Assembly (NCBI RefSeq): GCF_001591805.1
Contig: NZ_BCVP01000015.1
Location: forward strand, 62,001 to 126,000
Source: Neobacillus novalis NBRC 102450
GTDB taxonomy: Bacteria > Bacillota > Bacilli > Bacillales > Cytobacillaceae
Direction: 5' to 3'
DNA: 64,000 nucleotides
Shown: positions 1 through 9,032 of the stretch, one piece after another
Numbering within the stretch: position 1 is the stretch's first letter
Layout: every line of letters starts with the position of its first letter
Position numbers and translations under genes: made by a program
Notes under the pieces: model-generated
What the model was told of the DNA's origin: nothing
What the model saw: only the letters and a program-made list of their open reading frames with translations
Databases searched by the model: none

Positions 1-1254
<1,254 letters not shown>

Positions 1255-1265
1255 TATTTTTCCGA

Positions 1266-1296
1266 AAAGGCACTCGCATATTGAGTGCCTTTTTTT
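1266..1296 (+). terminator. Rho-independent terminator of eno
   Basis: Ten-base stem 1266-1275 with 1283-1292 around a short loop, followed by a T run. Confidence 0.9.
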
Positions 1297-1339
1297 CAAA
1301 TTTGTGGTACTTTTTGTATATAAAGAGGAGGCAGAAAGT

Positions 1340-2257
1340 ATGAAAAGGTTATTAGATTGTACGGGAGCTGATTTTGAAAAAATGAATGGCAGGGATTTGC
1401 GGCAATCAATCCTTGCGTCAGAAGGAAGGACGATGGTCGCCGAGGTCATTGGCGCAGTAACACCTTATTATCCAGCAGTTACCAATGCTGAAATGGCTGC
1501 CGCATTTGGTGCCGATCTTATTCTAGTAAATTTCTTCGATGTCTTTAATCCGAGCATGGAAGGTTTGGAAGTCGAGGTGCCTGACACCCTTGTTCGAACC
1601 TTGAAAAAGCTGGTTGGCCGTCCTATTGGTCTTAATTTAGAGCCCGTCGATTTTGATGCTGAGCAAGTTGAGTCATTAATTGAGCTGCCAGAAGGCCGTC
1701 TGGCAACGGAAAAATCGCTGCAAAAAGCGAAGGAATTAGGCTTTGATTTTGTCTGCTTAACGGGAAATCCCAAAACGGGTGTTTCCAATGCGGAAATAAC
1801 AAAGGCGATTGGAAGAACCCGTAAGATTTTCGGTCCAGAGGGCCTTATTATCGCCGGAAAAATGCACAGTGCCGGTGTTGCTGGCGAGGCAGGCGGTAGC
1901 CTTATGTCAACGGAAACGCTGCATTCATTTATCGAAGCAGGAGCCGATATTATCCTTATCCCATCACCGGGAACTGTGCCAGGCTTTACGGTTGAAAAAA
2001 CAGCAAAATTAGTAGATGCTGTTCATGAAAAGGGTGCTCTAGCCATTCTGACAACAGGAACGAGTCAGGAAGGCGCTGATGAAGCAACGATTAAACAAAT
2101 TGCTTTGAATAGTAAGATGGCAGGAGCCGATTTATTCCATATTGGCGATGCCGGAGCGGCCGGAATGGCGATTCCAGAGAACATTACCGCTTATTCCATT
2201 GTCGTAAGAGGTAAACGACATACATATGTGAGAATGGCATCGTCGATTTTGAGATAA
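1340..2257 (+). CDS. DUF7916-like TIM-barrel protein of unknown function
   Basis: A protein of about 305 residues that I recognise only as the family often labelled 'haloacid dehalogenase-like hydrolase' or PEP-phosphonomutase-like in Bacilli (I believe DUF7916). It has no HAD aspartate motif, so that common label is doubtful. Seen: N-terminal MKRLLDCTGADF, an alternating glycine-rich barrel pattern (LNLEPVDFD, GFDFVCLTGNP, IIAGKMHSAGVAGE, ADIILIPSPGTVPGF, TTGTSQEGAD, HIGDAGAAGM). These phosphate-binding-like loops suggest a small phosphorylated substrate, which is inference. The ATG at 1340 is preceded by an AGAGGAGG ribosome site at 1324-1331; the upstream in-frame GTG at 1304 has none. No signal peptide. 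It is an insertion between eno and secG relative to B. subtilis. Confidence 0.6.
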   Translation: MKRLLDCTGADFEKMNGRDLRQSILASEGRTMVAEVIGAVTPYYPAVTNAEMAAAFGADLILVNFFDVFNPSMEGLEVEVPDTLVRTLKKLVGRPIGLNLEPVDFDAEQVESLIELPEGRLATEKSLQKAKELGFDFVCLTGNPKTGVSNAEITKAIGRTRKIFGPEGLIIAGKMHSAGVAGEAGGSLMSTETLHSFIEAGADIILIPSPGTVPGFTVEKTAKLVDAVHEKGALAILTTGTSQEGADEATIKQIALNSKMAGADLFHIGDAGAAGMAIPENITAYSIVVRGKRHTYVRMASSILR

Positions 2258-2364
2258 AAGATAAAGGCCGCCACCACCAATCTCAAATATCGCTATTGTT
2301 AAAAGTCAAATAATATGGTAAATTTAATTTACTGTGAAATGTACGTCTACAGGAGGTGGCCTTC

Positions 2365-2598
2365 ATGCATACATTTGTTGTTATCTTATTAGTAATCGTA
2401 AGTATTGGACTTATTGGGGTTGTCTTACTTCAATCAGGTAAAAGCGCTGGATTATCCGGTGCCATTTCTGGTGGTGCTGAATCCCTATTCGGTAAGCAAA
2501 AAGCACGAGGAATTGACTTGATCCTGCATCGTATTACGATTGTGTTATCAGTATTGTTCTTCCTTCTTGCCCTTGCCGTTACTTACTTCAAAATCTAA
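2365..2598 (+). CDS. secG: SecG, subunit of the Sec translocon
   Basis: Small membrane subunit of the SecYEG protein-conducting channel, which assists SecA-driven export. The 77-residue protein has two membrane segments (about residues 2-21 and 53-75) joined by the conserved loop [27 protein letters not shown], nearly identical to B. subtilis SecG. Start chosen at the ATG at 2365, because a perfect AGGAGG (2351-2356) sits 8 nt before it. The in-frame GTG at 2356 lies inside that ribosome site and cannot be used. Followed by its own terminator, so probably transcribed alone or read into from upstream. Confidence 0.95.
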   Translation: MHTFVVILLVIVSIGLIGVVLLQSGKSAGLSGAISGGAESLFGKQKARGIDLILHRITIVLSVLFFLLALAVTYFKI

Positions 2599-2610
2599 TA
2601 ATAAACAGTT

Positions 2611-2638
2611 AAAACCCGGCCAAAGCGCCGGGTTTTTT
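2611..2638 (+). terminator. Terminator of secG
   Basis: GC-rich ten-base stem 2611-2620 with 2627-2636 (CCCGGC/GCCGGG core), then T's. Confidence 0.9.
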
Positions 2639-2659
2639 AGTTGTCTCAAACGGGAATAA

Positions 2660-2790
2660 TACTTATTGGCTGAATACTGAGATTGGTTGGCGAGATTCTG
2701 GCCAAGTTTGGCGGATCTCAGCTAAAAATGGCGGGATTAAACAAATTAGCCGGAATCCCAATTCAAATTGACGCTAACTGGCCAGCCAGC
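2660..2790. repeat. Degenerate 20-21-bp tandem repeat island A
   Basis: TTGGC-type cores recur at 2666, 2687, 2708 and 2728 (steps 21, 21, 20), followed by weaker, less regular copies to about 2790. Each core is followed by G/A-rich bases and a variable part. The rhythm matches the better preserved islands near 33.9 kb and 57.6 kb. No plausible ORF. Confidence 0.5.
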
Positions 2791-2863
2791 AAGCCTTTTT
2801 CCTAGCATGTTGATCGCTACATTGCTTAAACTAAAATAAGCAACTATAAAAGGAGTTTTTTTA

Positions 2864-3610
2864 ATGAAAGTCACCATACCTAAGCCATTTACCTTTAAAG
2901 GCGGAAAGAGAGCCATTCTGCTCCTCCATGGCTTCACCGGCAATTCTGCTGATGTCCGGATGCTCGGCCGCTTCCTTGAAAAAAAAGGCTACACCTGCCA
3001 TGCACCACACTACAAGGGACATGGTGTACCACCTGAAGAACTTGTCCATACTGGACCTGAAGACTGGTGGCAGGATGTCATAAATGGCTATGAATTTTTA
3101 AAAAATAACGGCCATGAAGAAATTGCTGTTGCCGGGCTGTCTCTTGGCGGCGTATTTTCCTTGAAATTGGGATACACTGTACCTATAAAAGCGATTGTAC
3201 CAATGTGTGCGCCGATGCATATAAAAAGTGAAGAAGTGATGTATGAAGGAATTCTCGAATATGCACGTGAATTTAAAAAGCGAGAAGGAAAATCAGACGA
3301 GCAAATCGAATTGGAAATGAATGAGTTTAAACAGACACCAATGAATACATTGAAAGCACTGCAGCAATTAATCGCCGATGTTCGTGAAAATGTCGAGATG
3401 ATCTATGCGCCAACCTTCGTGGTTCAGGCACGCCACGACAAGATGATTAATACCGAAAGTGCCAACATTATTTACAATGAAATTGAGTCAGTCACAAAGG
3501 AAATCAAATGGTATGAAGAATCCGGCCACGTCATCACACTCGATAAGGAACGGAACCAGCTCCACGAGGATGTTTATACCTTTTTAGAAAAATTAGACTG
3601 GCACGAATAA
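2864..3610 (+). CDS. est: Carboxylesterase of the Est30/YvaK type
   Basis: Cytosolic alpha/beta-hydrolase cleaving short-chain carboxyl esters. The 248 residues align along their length with Geobacillus Est30 and B. subtilis YvaK. Seen: oxyanion-hole motif LLHGFTG near residue 20, nucleophile elbow GLSLGG with Ser93, Asp192 in ARHDKM and His222 in SGHVIT, giving a complete Ser-Asp-His triad. No signal peptide. ATG at 2864 follows the ribosome site AAAGGAG. The 26 nt to rnr contain no terminator, so est and rnr are probably co-transcribed, as in B. subtilis. Confidence 0.93.
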   Translation: MKVTIPKPFTFKGGKRAILLLHGFTGNSADVRMLGRFLEKKGYTCHAPHYKGHGVPPEELVHTGPEDWWQDVINGYEFLKNNGHEEIAVAGLSLGGVFSLKLGYTVPIKAIVPMCAPMHIKSEEVMYEGILEYAREFKKREGKSDEQIELEMNEFKQTPMNTLKALQQLIADVRENVEMIYAPTFVVQARHDKMINTESANIIYNEIESVTKEIKWYEESGHVITLDKERNQLHEDVYTFLEKLDWHE

Positions 3611-3635
3611 TAAAGCACCCAAAGGAGGGATTCGC

Positions 3636-6014
3636 TTGGAAGATAACATACAACAGCATATTGACAAGCTTTTGCAATATATGAGGGACGAGGCCTATAA
3701 GCCATTAACCGTCCAAGAGCTGGAAGAGGCATTTGGCATTCAGGATTCTAGTGATTTTAAGGAGTTTGTTAAAGCGCTTGTCCAAATGGAAGAAAAGGGA
3801 TTGGTCGTAAGAACTCGCAGTAACCGTTATGGCCTGCCGCAAAAAATGAATTTAATCAGAGGAAAGCTAATCGGTCATGCAAAAGGTTTCGCGTTTGTCG
3901 CACCGGATGAACCAGGAATGGATGATATTTTTATACCGCCAAACGAAACGAACACGGCGATGCATGGTGATATCGTGTTAGCCCGCGTTTCATCAGAAAC
4001 CTCTGGGCAGCGTCGGGAAGGAAGCATTATCCGCATTATTGAACGAGGGGTTCAGCAGATTGTTGGAACCTATGTGGAAAGCAAAAGCTTTGGCTTTGTG
4101 ATTCCCGATGATAAAAAATTCGCCAATGATATTTTTATTCCAAAAGCTGCTTCTAAAGGGGCTGTCGAAGGTCATAAAGTGGTCGTTAAGCTCATCACCT
4201 ATCCAGAAGGGCGTAAAAGTGCGGAAGGTGAAGTGATCACCGTTCTTGGCCACAAAAACGACCCGGGCGTGGATATCCTGTCAGTCATACATAAGCACGG
4301 CTTACCAATGGCTTTTCCGGATGAAGTCCTCAAGCAGGCTAACGACACACCGGAAACCATTGATGAAAGTGAATTGGCGAACCGCCGCGACCTCCGCGGC
4401 GAAACGATAGTTACGATTGACGGGGCAGACGCGAAAGACCTTGATGACGCAGTAACTGTTACTAAACTTGAGAACGGCAACTTCAAGCTGGGCGTCCATA
4501 TTGCGGATGTCAGTTATTATGTAAAAGAGGGTACACCAATCGACCTCGAGGCAGAGGAACGGGCTACGAGTGTGTATTTAGTCGACCGAGTGATTCCGAT
4601 GATTCCACACCGGCTGTCGAACGGAATCTGTTCCTTAAACCCGAAGGTAGACCGGTTAACACTCTCATGTAATATGGAAATCAATTCAGATGGCACCGTC
4701 GTCTCGCATGAAATTTTTCAAAGTGTGATTAAAACAACAGAACGAATGACCTATAGTGATGTAAATAAAATTCTTGTCGATCATGATGAGGAAACACGCA
4801 CACGATACGAACCGCTTGTACCAATGTTTGAATTGATGGAAGAGCTTGCCGCCATTCTCCGCCATAAACGGATGAAGCGTGGAGCGATTGATTTTGATTT
4901 CAAGGAATCAAAAATCCTTGTCGATGAGGATGGAAAACCGACCGATGTTATCCTGCGTGAGCGTTCGGTGGCGGAGAAGCTAATCGAAGAATTTATGCTT
5001 GCAGCCAACGAGACAGTCGCTGAGCATTTCCACTGGATGGATGTTCCGTTTATTTACCGGATTCATGAGGATCCAAAAGAAGATAAGCTCCGCCGCTTTT
5101 TCGAATTTATTACCAACTTTGGCTACATTGTCAAAGGTACAGCCAATGAAGTGCATCCTCGGGCTCTTCAGGAGATCATTGAAGAGGTGCAAGGAAAGCC
5201 AGAGGAAATGGTGGTTTCGAAGGTGATGTTGCGTTCGATGCAGCAGGCAAAATATGATCCGGAAAGCCTTGGCCATTTCGGATTATCGACGGAGTTCTAT
5301 ACCCATTTCACTTCTCCAATTCGCCGTTATCCGGACACCATCGTTCACCGTTTAATTCGGACGTACTTAGTGGAAGGAAAGCTCGATGAAACGACAAGGG
5401 AAAAATGGAATGCCCGCCTGCCCGAAATTGCAGACCATTCTTCCAAAATGGAGCGTCGGTCCGTTGATGCGGAACGGGAAACAGATGATTTGAAGAAAGC
5501 GGAGTACATGGAAGACAAGGTTGGTGAGGAGTATGATGGGATTATCAGCTCAGTAACCAATTTTGGCATGTTTGTCGAGCTGCCAAATACAATTGAAGGC
5601 CTTGTTCATGTCAGTTATATGACCGATGATTACTATCGCTATGATGAGCGCCATCTCGCCATGATTGGCGAGCGGACTGGCAATGTATTCCGAATTGGCG
5701 ATGAAATTACGATTCGGGTCGTTAAAGTCAATAAAGAAGAGCGTGCGATTGATTTTGAAATTGTCGGTATGAAGGGAACCCCTCGCAGAGAACGTTCCGC
5801 GACGCCGAAGGTCTTCAAAACGGGTAGTGATACACACAAACCGCGCCGGAACAAACAGCAGGGAGATCGTAATAAAAACGGTAAACAAGATCGTACGACG
5901 GATGGAAAGCAACAGTCTGAATCTAGCGGCGGTCAAGGGAAGAAAGCGAAAAGAAAGAGAAAATTTTACGAAAATGTACCTAAATCAAAAAGTTTGAAGC
6001 GAAAGAATAAATAA
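3636..6014 (+). CDS. rnr: Ribonuclease R
   Basis: 3'-to-5' exoribonuclease able to degrade structured RNA; in bacteria it also works with SmpB-tmRNA in clearing faulty messages, and smpB and ssrA follow directly. The 792-residue protein shows an N-terminal winged-helix region (about 1-70), two cold-shock-like OB folds (about 75-220), the RNB catalytic domain with the acidic cluster [12 protein letters not shown] near 270 and the [21 protein letters not shown] motif, an S1 domain (about 630-710), and a long Lys/Arg-rich tail. It starts with TTG at 3636, backed by AAAGGAGGGA directly upstream and by agreement of MEDNIQ with B. subtilis Rnr. Confidence 0.96.
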   Translation: MEDNIQQHIDKLLQYMRDEAYKPLTVQELEEAFGIQDSSDFKEFVKALVQMEEKGLVVRTRSNRYGLPQKMNLIRGKLIGHAKGFAFVAPDEPGMDDIFIPPNETNTAMHGDIVLARVSSETSGQRREGSIIRIIERGVQQIVGTYVESKSFGFVIPDDKKFANDIFIPKAASKGAVEGHKVVVKLITYPEGRKSAEGEVITVLGHKNDPGVDILSVIHKHGLPMAFPDEVLKQANDTPETIDESELANRRDLRGETIVTIDGADAKDLDDAVTVTKLENGNFKLGVHIADVSYYVKEGTPIDLEAEERATSVYLVDRVIPMIPHRLSNGICSLNPKVDRLTLSCNMEINSDGTVVSHEIFQSVIKTTERMTYSDVNKILVDHDEETRTRYEPLVPMFELMEELAAILRHKRMKRGAIDFDFKESKILVDEDGKPTDVILRERSVAEKLIEEFMLAANETVAEHFHWMDVPFIYRIHEDPKEDKLRRFFEFITNFGYIVKGTANEVHPRALQEIIEEVQGKPEEMVVSKVMLRSMQQAKYDPESLGHFGLSTEFYTHFTSPIRRYPDTIVHRLIRTYLVEGKLDETTREKWNARLPEIADHSSKMERRSVDAERETDDLKKAEYMEDKVGEEYDGIISSVTNFGMFVELPNTIEGLVHVSYMTDDYYRYDERHLAMIGERTGNVFRIGDEITIRVVKVNKEERAIDFEIVGMKGTPRRERSATPKVFKTGSDTHKPRRNKQQGDRNKNGKQDRTTDGKQQSESSGGQGKKAKRKRKFYENVPKSKSLKRKNK

Positions 6015-6020
6015 TTATTT

Positions 6021-6051
6021 AGAGAGAGCCTTTAATAAGAGGCTCTCTTTC
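6021..6051 (+). terminator. Terminator after rnr
   Basis: Stem AGAGAGCC (6023-6030) with GGCTCTCT (6041-6048), short T run. Confidence 0.8.
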
Positions 6052-6106
6052 AATTGTAGTAGCTCATTTTTTTTGCTAAAATAAATCCATAGATGAGGTG
6101 AAAAAA

Positions 6107-6574
6107 ATGCCAAAAGGTGAAGGGAAAGTAGTCGCGCAAAACAAAAAAGCCTACCATGACTATTTTATCGAAGAAACGTACGAAGCAGGTATCGTTCTTC
6201 AGGGGACAGAAATCAAGTCCATTCGCGCCGGAAAAGTGAATCTAAAGGATTCCTATGCAAGGATTCAAAATGGCGAAGCGATTCTTTTCGGGATGCATGT
6301 CAGCCCGTATGAGCAAGGAAACCGCTACAACCACGATCCATTAAGGACGCGTACGCTCCTGCTTCATAAACGTGAAATCAGCAAGTTGATAGGCGAAACA
6401 AAGGAAGCGGGTTATGCTCTTGTGCCATTAAAACTTTATTTAAAAAATGGTTTCTGTAAGGTTTTAATTGGACTGGCAAAGGGTAAGAAAAATTATGATA
6501 AGCGTGAATCCTTAAAGCAAAAAGAAGCGAAGCGTGAAATCGAACGCGCCTTCCGCGACCGTCAGAAAATGTAA
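6107..6574 (+). CDS. smpB: SmpB, tmRNA-binding protein
   Basis: Partner of tmRNA in trans-translation: it binds the tRNA-like domain and takes the place of the missing anticodon stem in the decoding centre of stalled ribosomes. The 155-residue protein carries the family core [37 protein letters not shown] and the basic tail [24 protein letters not shown]. Start set at the ATG at 6107 (MPKGEGK), matching B. subtilis; the GTG at 6098 is part of the GAGGTG ribosome site. It lies just ahead of ssrA, its RNA partner. Confidence 0.97.
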   Translation: MPKGEGKVVAQNKKAYHDYFIEETYEAGIVLQGTEIKSIRAGKVNLKDSYARIQNGEAILFGMHVSPYEQGNRYNHDPLRTRTLLLHKREISKLIGETKEAGYALVPLKLYLKNGFCKVLIGLAKGKKNYDKRESLKQKEAKREIERAFRDRQKM

Positions 6575-6610
6575 GGTACCAGAAAAAAGATAGTTTACAA
6601 ATACTTACAA

Positions 6611-6638
6611 TTGATATTTCCTGACAGTGTGTTATAAT
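6611..6638 (+). promoter_or_regulatory. SigA-type promoter of ssrA
   Basis: TTGATA (6611-6616), 16-bp spacer, TATAAT (6633-6638). It would start transcription about 100 nt before the mature tmRNA 5' end, consistent with a processed precursor; a small hairpin (TGCTCA...TGAGCA, about 6670-6690) lies in that leader. Confidence 0.7.
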
Positions 6639-6829
6639 AAGTTTGTCGCCAAGTTGCGATGATAACTTTTGCTCACACAATTGTTGAGCATCCTAACGTC
6701 TGTTGCTAGAATCTTTCACTAGATTTCAGCTCATTTTATAATGGGGACGCTACGGATTCGACAGGGGTAGTTTGAGCTTAGGTTGCGAGTCGAGGGGATC
6801 GGCCTCGTTAAAACGTCAAAGCCATAACT

Positions 6830-6865
6830 GGCAAAACTAACAACAACCTCGCTTTCGCAGCTTAA
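6830..6865 (+). other. tmRNA tag-peptide reading frame
   Basis: Resume codon GGC at 6830, then K-T-N-N-N-L-A-F-A-A and TAA at 6863-6865. The encoded degron is (A)GKTNNNLAFAA; its LAFAA end is a usual ClpXP-type signal. It is shorter than the B. subtilis tag. Confidence 0.88.
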
Positions 6866-7083
6866 TACTGCATAGCGGTTCCTCCCTCCATTGCCCATGT
6901 GGTAGGGTAAGGGACTCACTCTAAGTGGGCTACGCCGGATTCCACCGCCTGAGGATGAAGGAAGAGAACAACCAGGCTAGCTGACCGGACGCCGGTCGAT
7001 AGGCAGAAGGCACAGCGAAACACCAATATATCGACTACACTCGTAGATGCTTAAGTGGCGATATCTTTGGACGTGGGTTCGAT

Positions 7084-7362
7084 TAGTAATTAGTCGCCTT
7101 GTGTGGTAACACACAAGTGAAAATCCGGCTTTATCGGTGAAACCTAAGTCACTTCAATGTGATAAGGCAATGCCGAGCGGTATGTGGAGCAATCTAACAG
7201 CCGTGTATCGACTTATAGGCTGCCATCTTTAAATGGTAGTACTAGGATGCGAAATCCATACCTTGAAGAGGTAAATATATGTTTCGCATAAGACGCCGGG
7301 GGACCTGTCAGAGGCAGGTTCAAGATATAGTCAGTGCCATGACGAAAGCATGGAAGAGCACG
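7084..7362 (+). ncRNA. Group I self-splicing intron in the tmRNA T-loop
   Basis: 279-nt intervening sequence between T-loop positions 59 and 60. Seen: P1 is a 7-bp hairpin CGAT|TAG / TTAGTCG (7080-7086 with 7090-7096), with the exon's last U paired to G, the hallmark 5' splice site. P2 is CTTGTGTG / CACACAAG closed by a GTAA tetraloop (7098-7117). The conserved 3' strand of P7, AAGATATAGTC, is at 7322-7332, with a partner around 7209-7217. A P8-like stem ATGCGAAA / TTTCGCAT is at 7247-7254 and 7282-7289. A P9-like hairpin follows at about 7333-7361. The intron ends in G7362. It contains no endonuclease gene. Precise subgroup not determined. Confidence 0.92.
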
Positions 7363-7390
7363 TCCCACCGTCTCCACTACATAGTGGATA

Positions 7391-7421
7391 AAAAAGACCA
7401 GCAGAGATGCTGGTCTTTTTT
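7391..7421 (+). terminator. Terminator of ssrA, probably bidirectional
   Basis: Thirteen-base perfect stem 7391-7403 with 7408-7420, loop GAGA, T-rich on the plus strand and matching T's on the minus strand; it can also end the reverse-strand gene at 7420. Confidence 0.92.
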
Positions 7422-7830
7422 AGATTCTGAAAAAAGAATCTTCGAATGCAATTTTCCTTTCTAGTAATATTGAGTTATATTTTCCATTCCTTGGTGTAAC
7501 CTTTTCATAATTTTCAAGTATCCATAGGGCGCGATTTCTTTTTTTATCTACTCTTAGATAAGGAGCAACATACTTTAATATGTACAAAACAGTTTCTTTA
7601 TTCTTTATATTTAGGGTATAGGAATCTTTATGTCGTTCGGGATTATAGTTCTTTTTATTATTGATGGTTCCCTCGGTTAATGTCTGAAGATATATTAAAA
7701 GTTCTTTATCGGTTGACGCGATCGTAATACATGGGCGACGATGTTCCTTTTCATGCATTCTTGTTAATGTTATCGAACCTTCTCCATCAATAATTCCTGC
7801 GACATAAGCAGCTTCCCAACATTCTAATAA
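7420..7830 (-). pseudogene. LAGLIDADG homing endonuclease without a start codon
   Basis: Reading the minus strand from about 7830 gives FLLECWEA-AYVAGIIDGEGSITL: a clear single LAGLIDADG motif, followed by an ASTDKELLIYLQTL / YTLNIKNKETVLYILKYVAPYL / KRNRALWILENY pattern typical of this family. The total is about 136 residues, the usual size of a dimeric single-motif enzyme. After the in-frame stop at 7843-7845 there is no ATG, GTG or TTG before the motif. A TTA (7825-7827) sits 7 nt after GGGAGGG, where a start would be expected. The first ATG (7758) lies downstream of the catalytic motif. It probably once served the neighbouring ssrA intron; start-codon loss suggests decay. Confidence 0.75.
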
Positions 7831-7854
7831 AAATCCCTCCCTTTATTTTGGAAT

Positions 7855-7868
7855 CGAACATTCGTTTC
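7855..7868. promoter_or_regulatory. Possible LexA (SOS) box
   Basis: CGAACATTCGTTTC matches the Bacillus LexA consensus CGAACRNRYGTTYG at 12 of 14 positions and lies just upstream of the endonuclease frame. A single weak match, so low confidence. Confidence 0.25.
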
Positions 7869-7918
7869 ATATTTATTTTACTTTTTCAAATCGTCTTTTT
7901 CAATCAATAACCCCAAAA

Positions 7919-7954
7919 AAAAGCTACCCTTTCATCAAAAACAGGGTAGCTTTT
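7919..7954 (-). terminator. Terminator of the CotF-like gene
   Basis: Stem AAAAGCTACCCT (7919-7930) with AGGGTAGCTTTT (7943-7954); T-rich in both directions. Confidence 0.88.
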
Positions 7955-7975
7955 CCTTTAAAAAAGAATTGCAAA

Positions 7976-8632
7976 TTAATGTGTCGTATTCATATTCATA
8001 TTCATATTGTTATTCGGCATTTGCGGCATCCCCTGTGCCGGTGCATAAGCATTAAGAAGCTGCTGCATATCCTGCTGGGCAAGCTGCGGCACCTGATAGT
8101 AATGGTGTTTATTTTGATAAATCGAGAGCTCGTAAGCCATCTCAATGCAATTTGGCACCGAATCGGCAAGCACGCGTCGAACTACCGGGTTGGTGACCTC
8201 ACATGCTGCCATTGTTTTCATGGATGCACCTGATTTGACTGAGCCAAGCATCATGCCGGAAACGCAAGCATCGGTGAGTTCTGCTGGAGATTGCACCGGT
8301 TTTTTCGGTTGGGATGGTGTTAACCCATAGATAAAGTCGTTCCCCTGGTTCATTTTATAGCTTTGTGTCGGTTTTGAAGGGTTCTGGCCCGACTTGAAAC
8401 ATTCCACTGTGATGTTGTATTCCTCTTGCATAAATTGATATTGGCGATCCAGAATATCCAGCAATTCTGGGTCTTTTACGTGCTGTCGCAGCAGCATGTA
8501 CGAATCCATCGTGCCTATGGCTCCTGAAAGAACTTCATGAACATCAAATACTTCATGACCGCCATGGTTCATTTGCGGCGGCACAGTCCCTGTATGCATA
8601 TTTTGGTGGGTTTGCCCCTGTTGATTTTGCAT
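7976..8632 (-). CDS. CotF-family spore coat protein
   Basis: About 218 residues with the CotF-like four-helix pattern in two parts: VHEVLSGAIGTMDSYMLLRQHVKDPELLDILDRQYQ... and ELTDACVSGMMLGSVKSGASMKTMAACEVTNPVVRRVLADSVPNCIEMAYELSIYQNKHHYYQ. The ends are Gln/Asn/Met-rich (NNNMNMNMN), typical of coat proteins. Known members sit in the spore coat; a structural role here is inferred. Start chosen at 8632 (MQNQQGQ), which follows TAGGAGG; the longer frame to 8743 has no ribosome site. It stands alone on the minus strand with its own terminator, divergent from the MFS gene. Confidence 0.85.
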   Translation of the reverse strand: MQNQQGQTHQNMHTGTVPPQMNHGGHEVFDVHEVLSGAIGTMDSYMLLRQHVKDPELLDILDRQYQFMQEEYNITVECFKSGQNPSKPTQSYKMNQGNDFIYGLTPSQPKKPVQSPAELTDACVSGMMLGSVKSGASMKTMAACEVTNPVVRRVLADSVPNCIEMAYELSIYQNKHHYYQVPQLAQQDMQQLLNAYAPAQGMPQMPNNNMNMNMNTTH

Positions 8633-8791
8633 CGCTACATAACCTCCTAACGGAATTGAACAACCATAGTTATTATGTTTCAGAAAACGGGAGTTATTCA
8701 ACGACTTGCCTAATGAATGGTTTGTTTTAAAAAGTAATTCCATGTCAATAATGACTAAATTGGAGGCCTCGGCATAAAAAAGGATTAAAAC

Positions 8792-8820
8792 TTGATTTAA
8801 TGCTCGGAATCATTTAAAAT
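8792..8820 (+). promoter_or_regulatory. SigA-like promoter of the MFS exporter
   Basis: TTGATT (8792-8797), 17-bp spacer, TAAAAT (8815-8820). Transcription would begin near 8827 and give a leader of about 205 nt. Confidence 0.55.
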
Positions 8821-8856
8821 AAACCTTACAAAAAACGGAAGGGTGACCTTGGAACG

Positions 8857-9025
8857 ATGATCTTATAATCCTATTTCTCATGAAAAAAATATAATCTTTT
8901 TTCTGGATAGGATTAGTCTGTACTTTTATACAAGTCGATAAGATCATAGTGTCCCCTCACGCCGGGATATTTTGCCGCTTTGAAATTGTATTGTGCCGCC
9001 TCCTGCCAGAAATTTACGTAGGAGG
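8857..9025 (+). promoter_or_regulatory. Structured 5' leader with hidden ribosome site
   Basis: Perfect 10-bp pairing ATGATCTTAT (8857-8866) with ATAAGATCAT (8938-8947) encloses AATCCTAT (8867-8874) / ATAGGATT (8907-8914) and a small TGTA/TACA hairpin. Further down, CCTCCT (8999-9004) can pair with the AGGAGG ribosome site (9020-9025). Tiny frames M-I-L-stop (8857) and M-K-K-I-stop lie inside. It looks like a translational attenuator or riboswitch; I do not recognise the class. Confidence 0.5.
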
Positions 9026-9032
9026 TTTTTAT

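Larger units (their letters stand above)
6743..7379 (+). ncRNA. ssrA: tmRNA, interrupted by a group I intron
   Basis: Transfer-messenger RNA that rescues stalled ribosomes and tags the nascent chain. The 5' end GGGGACG (6743-6749) pairs with CGTCTCC (7369-7375) as acceptor stem. The tag frame 6830-6865 reads GKTNNNLAFAA-stop (with the charged alanine first). The T-arm is split: GTGGG and loop TTCGAT end at 7083, and T-CCCAC resumes at 7363. The spliced RNA would be 358 nt to the discriminator A7376, close to the length of B. subtilis tmRNA. The 3' end reads A-CTA rather than A-CCA, so CCA is not encoded and would have to be made by trimming and CCA addition. Confidence 0.95.

Noticed and set aside
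6737..6742. TATAAT directly before the tmRNA 5' end
   Set aside because: A -10 box cannot abut the transcript start; the TTGATA-TATAAT pair at 6611-6638 is the better promoter.
7279..7464. 61-codon plus-strand frame over the end of the intron
   Set aside because: It spans intron, splice site, tmRNA exon 2 and terminator; these RNA structures explain the sequence.
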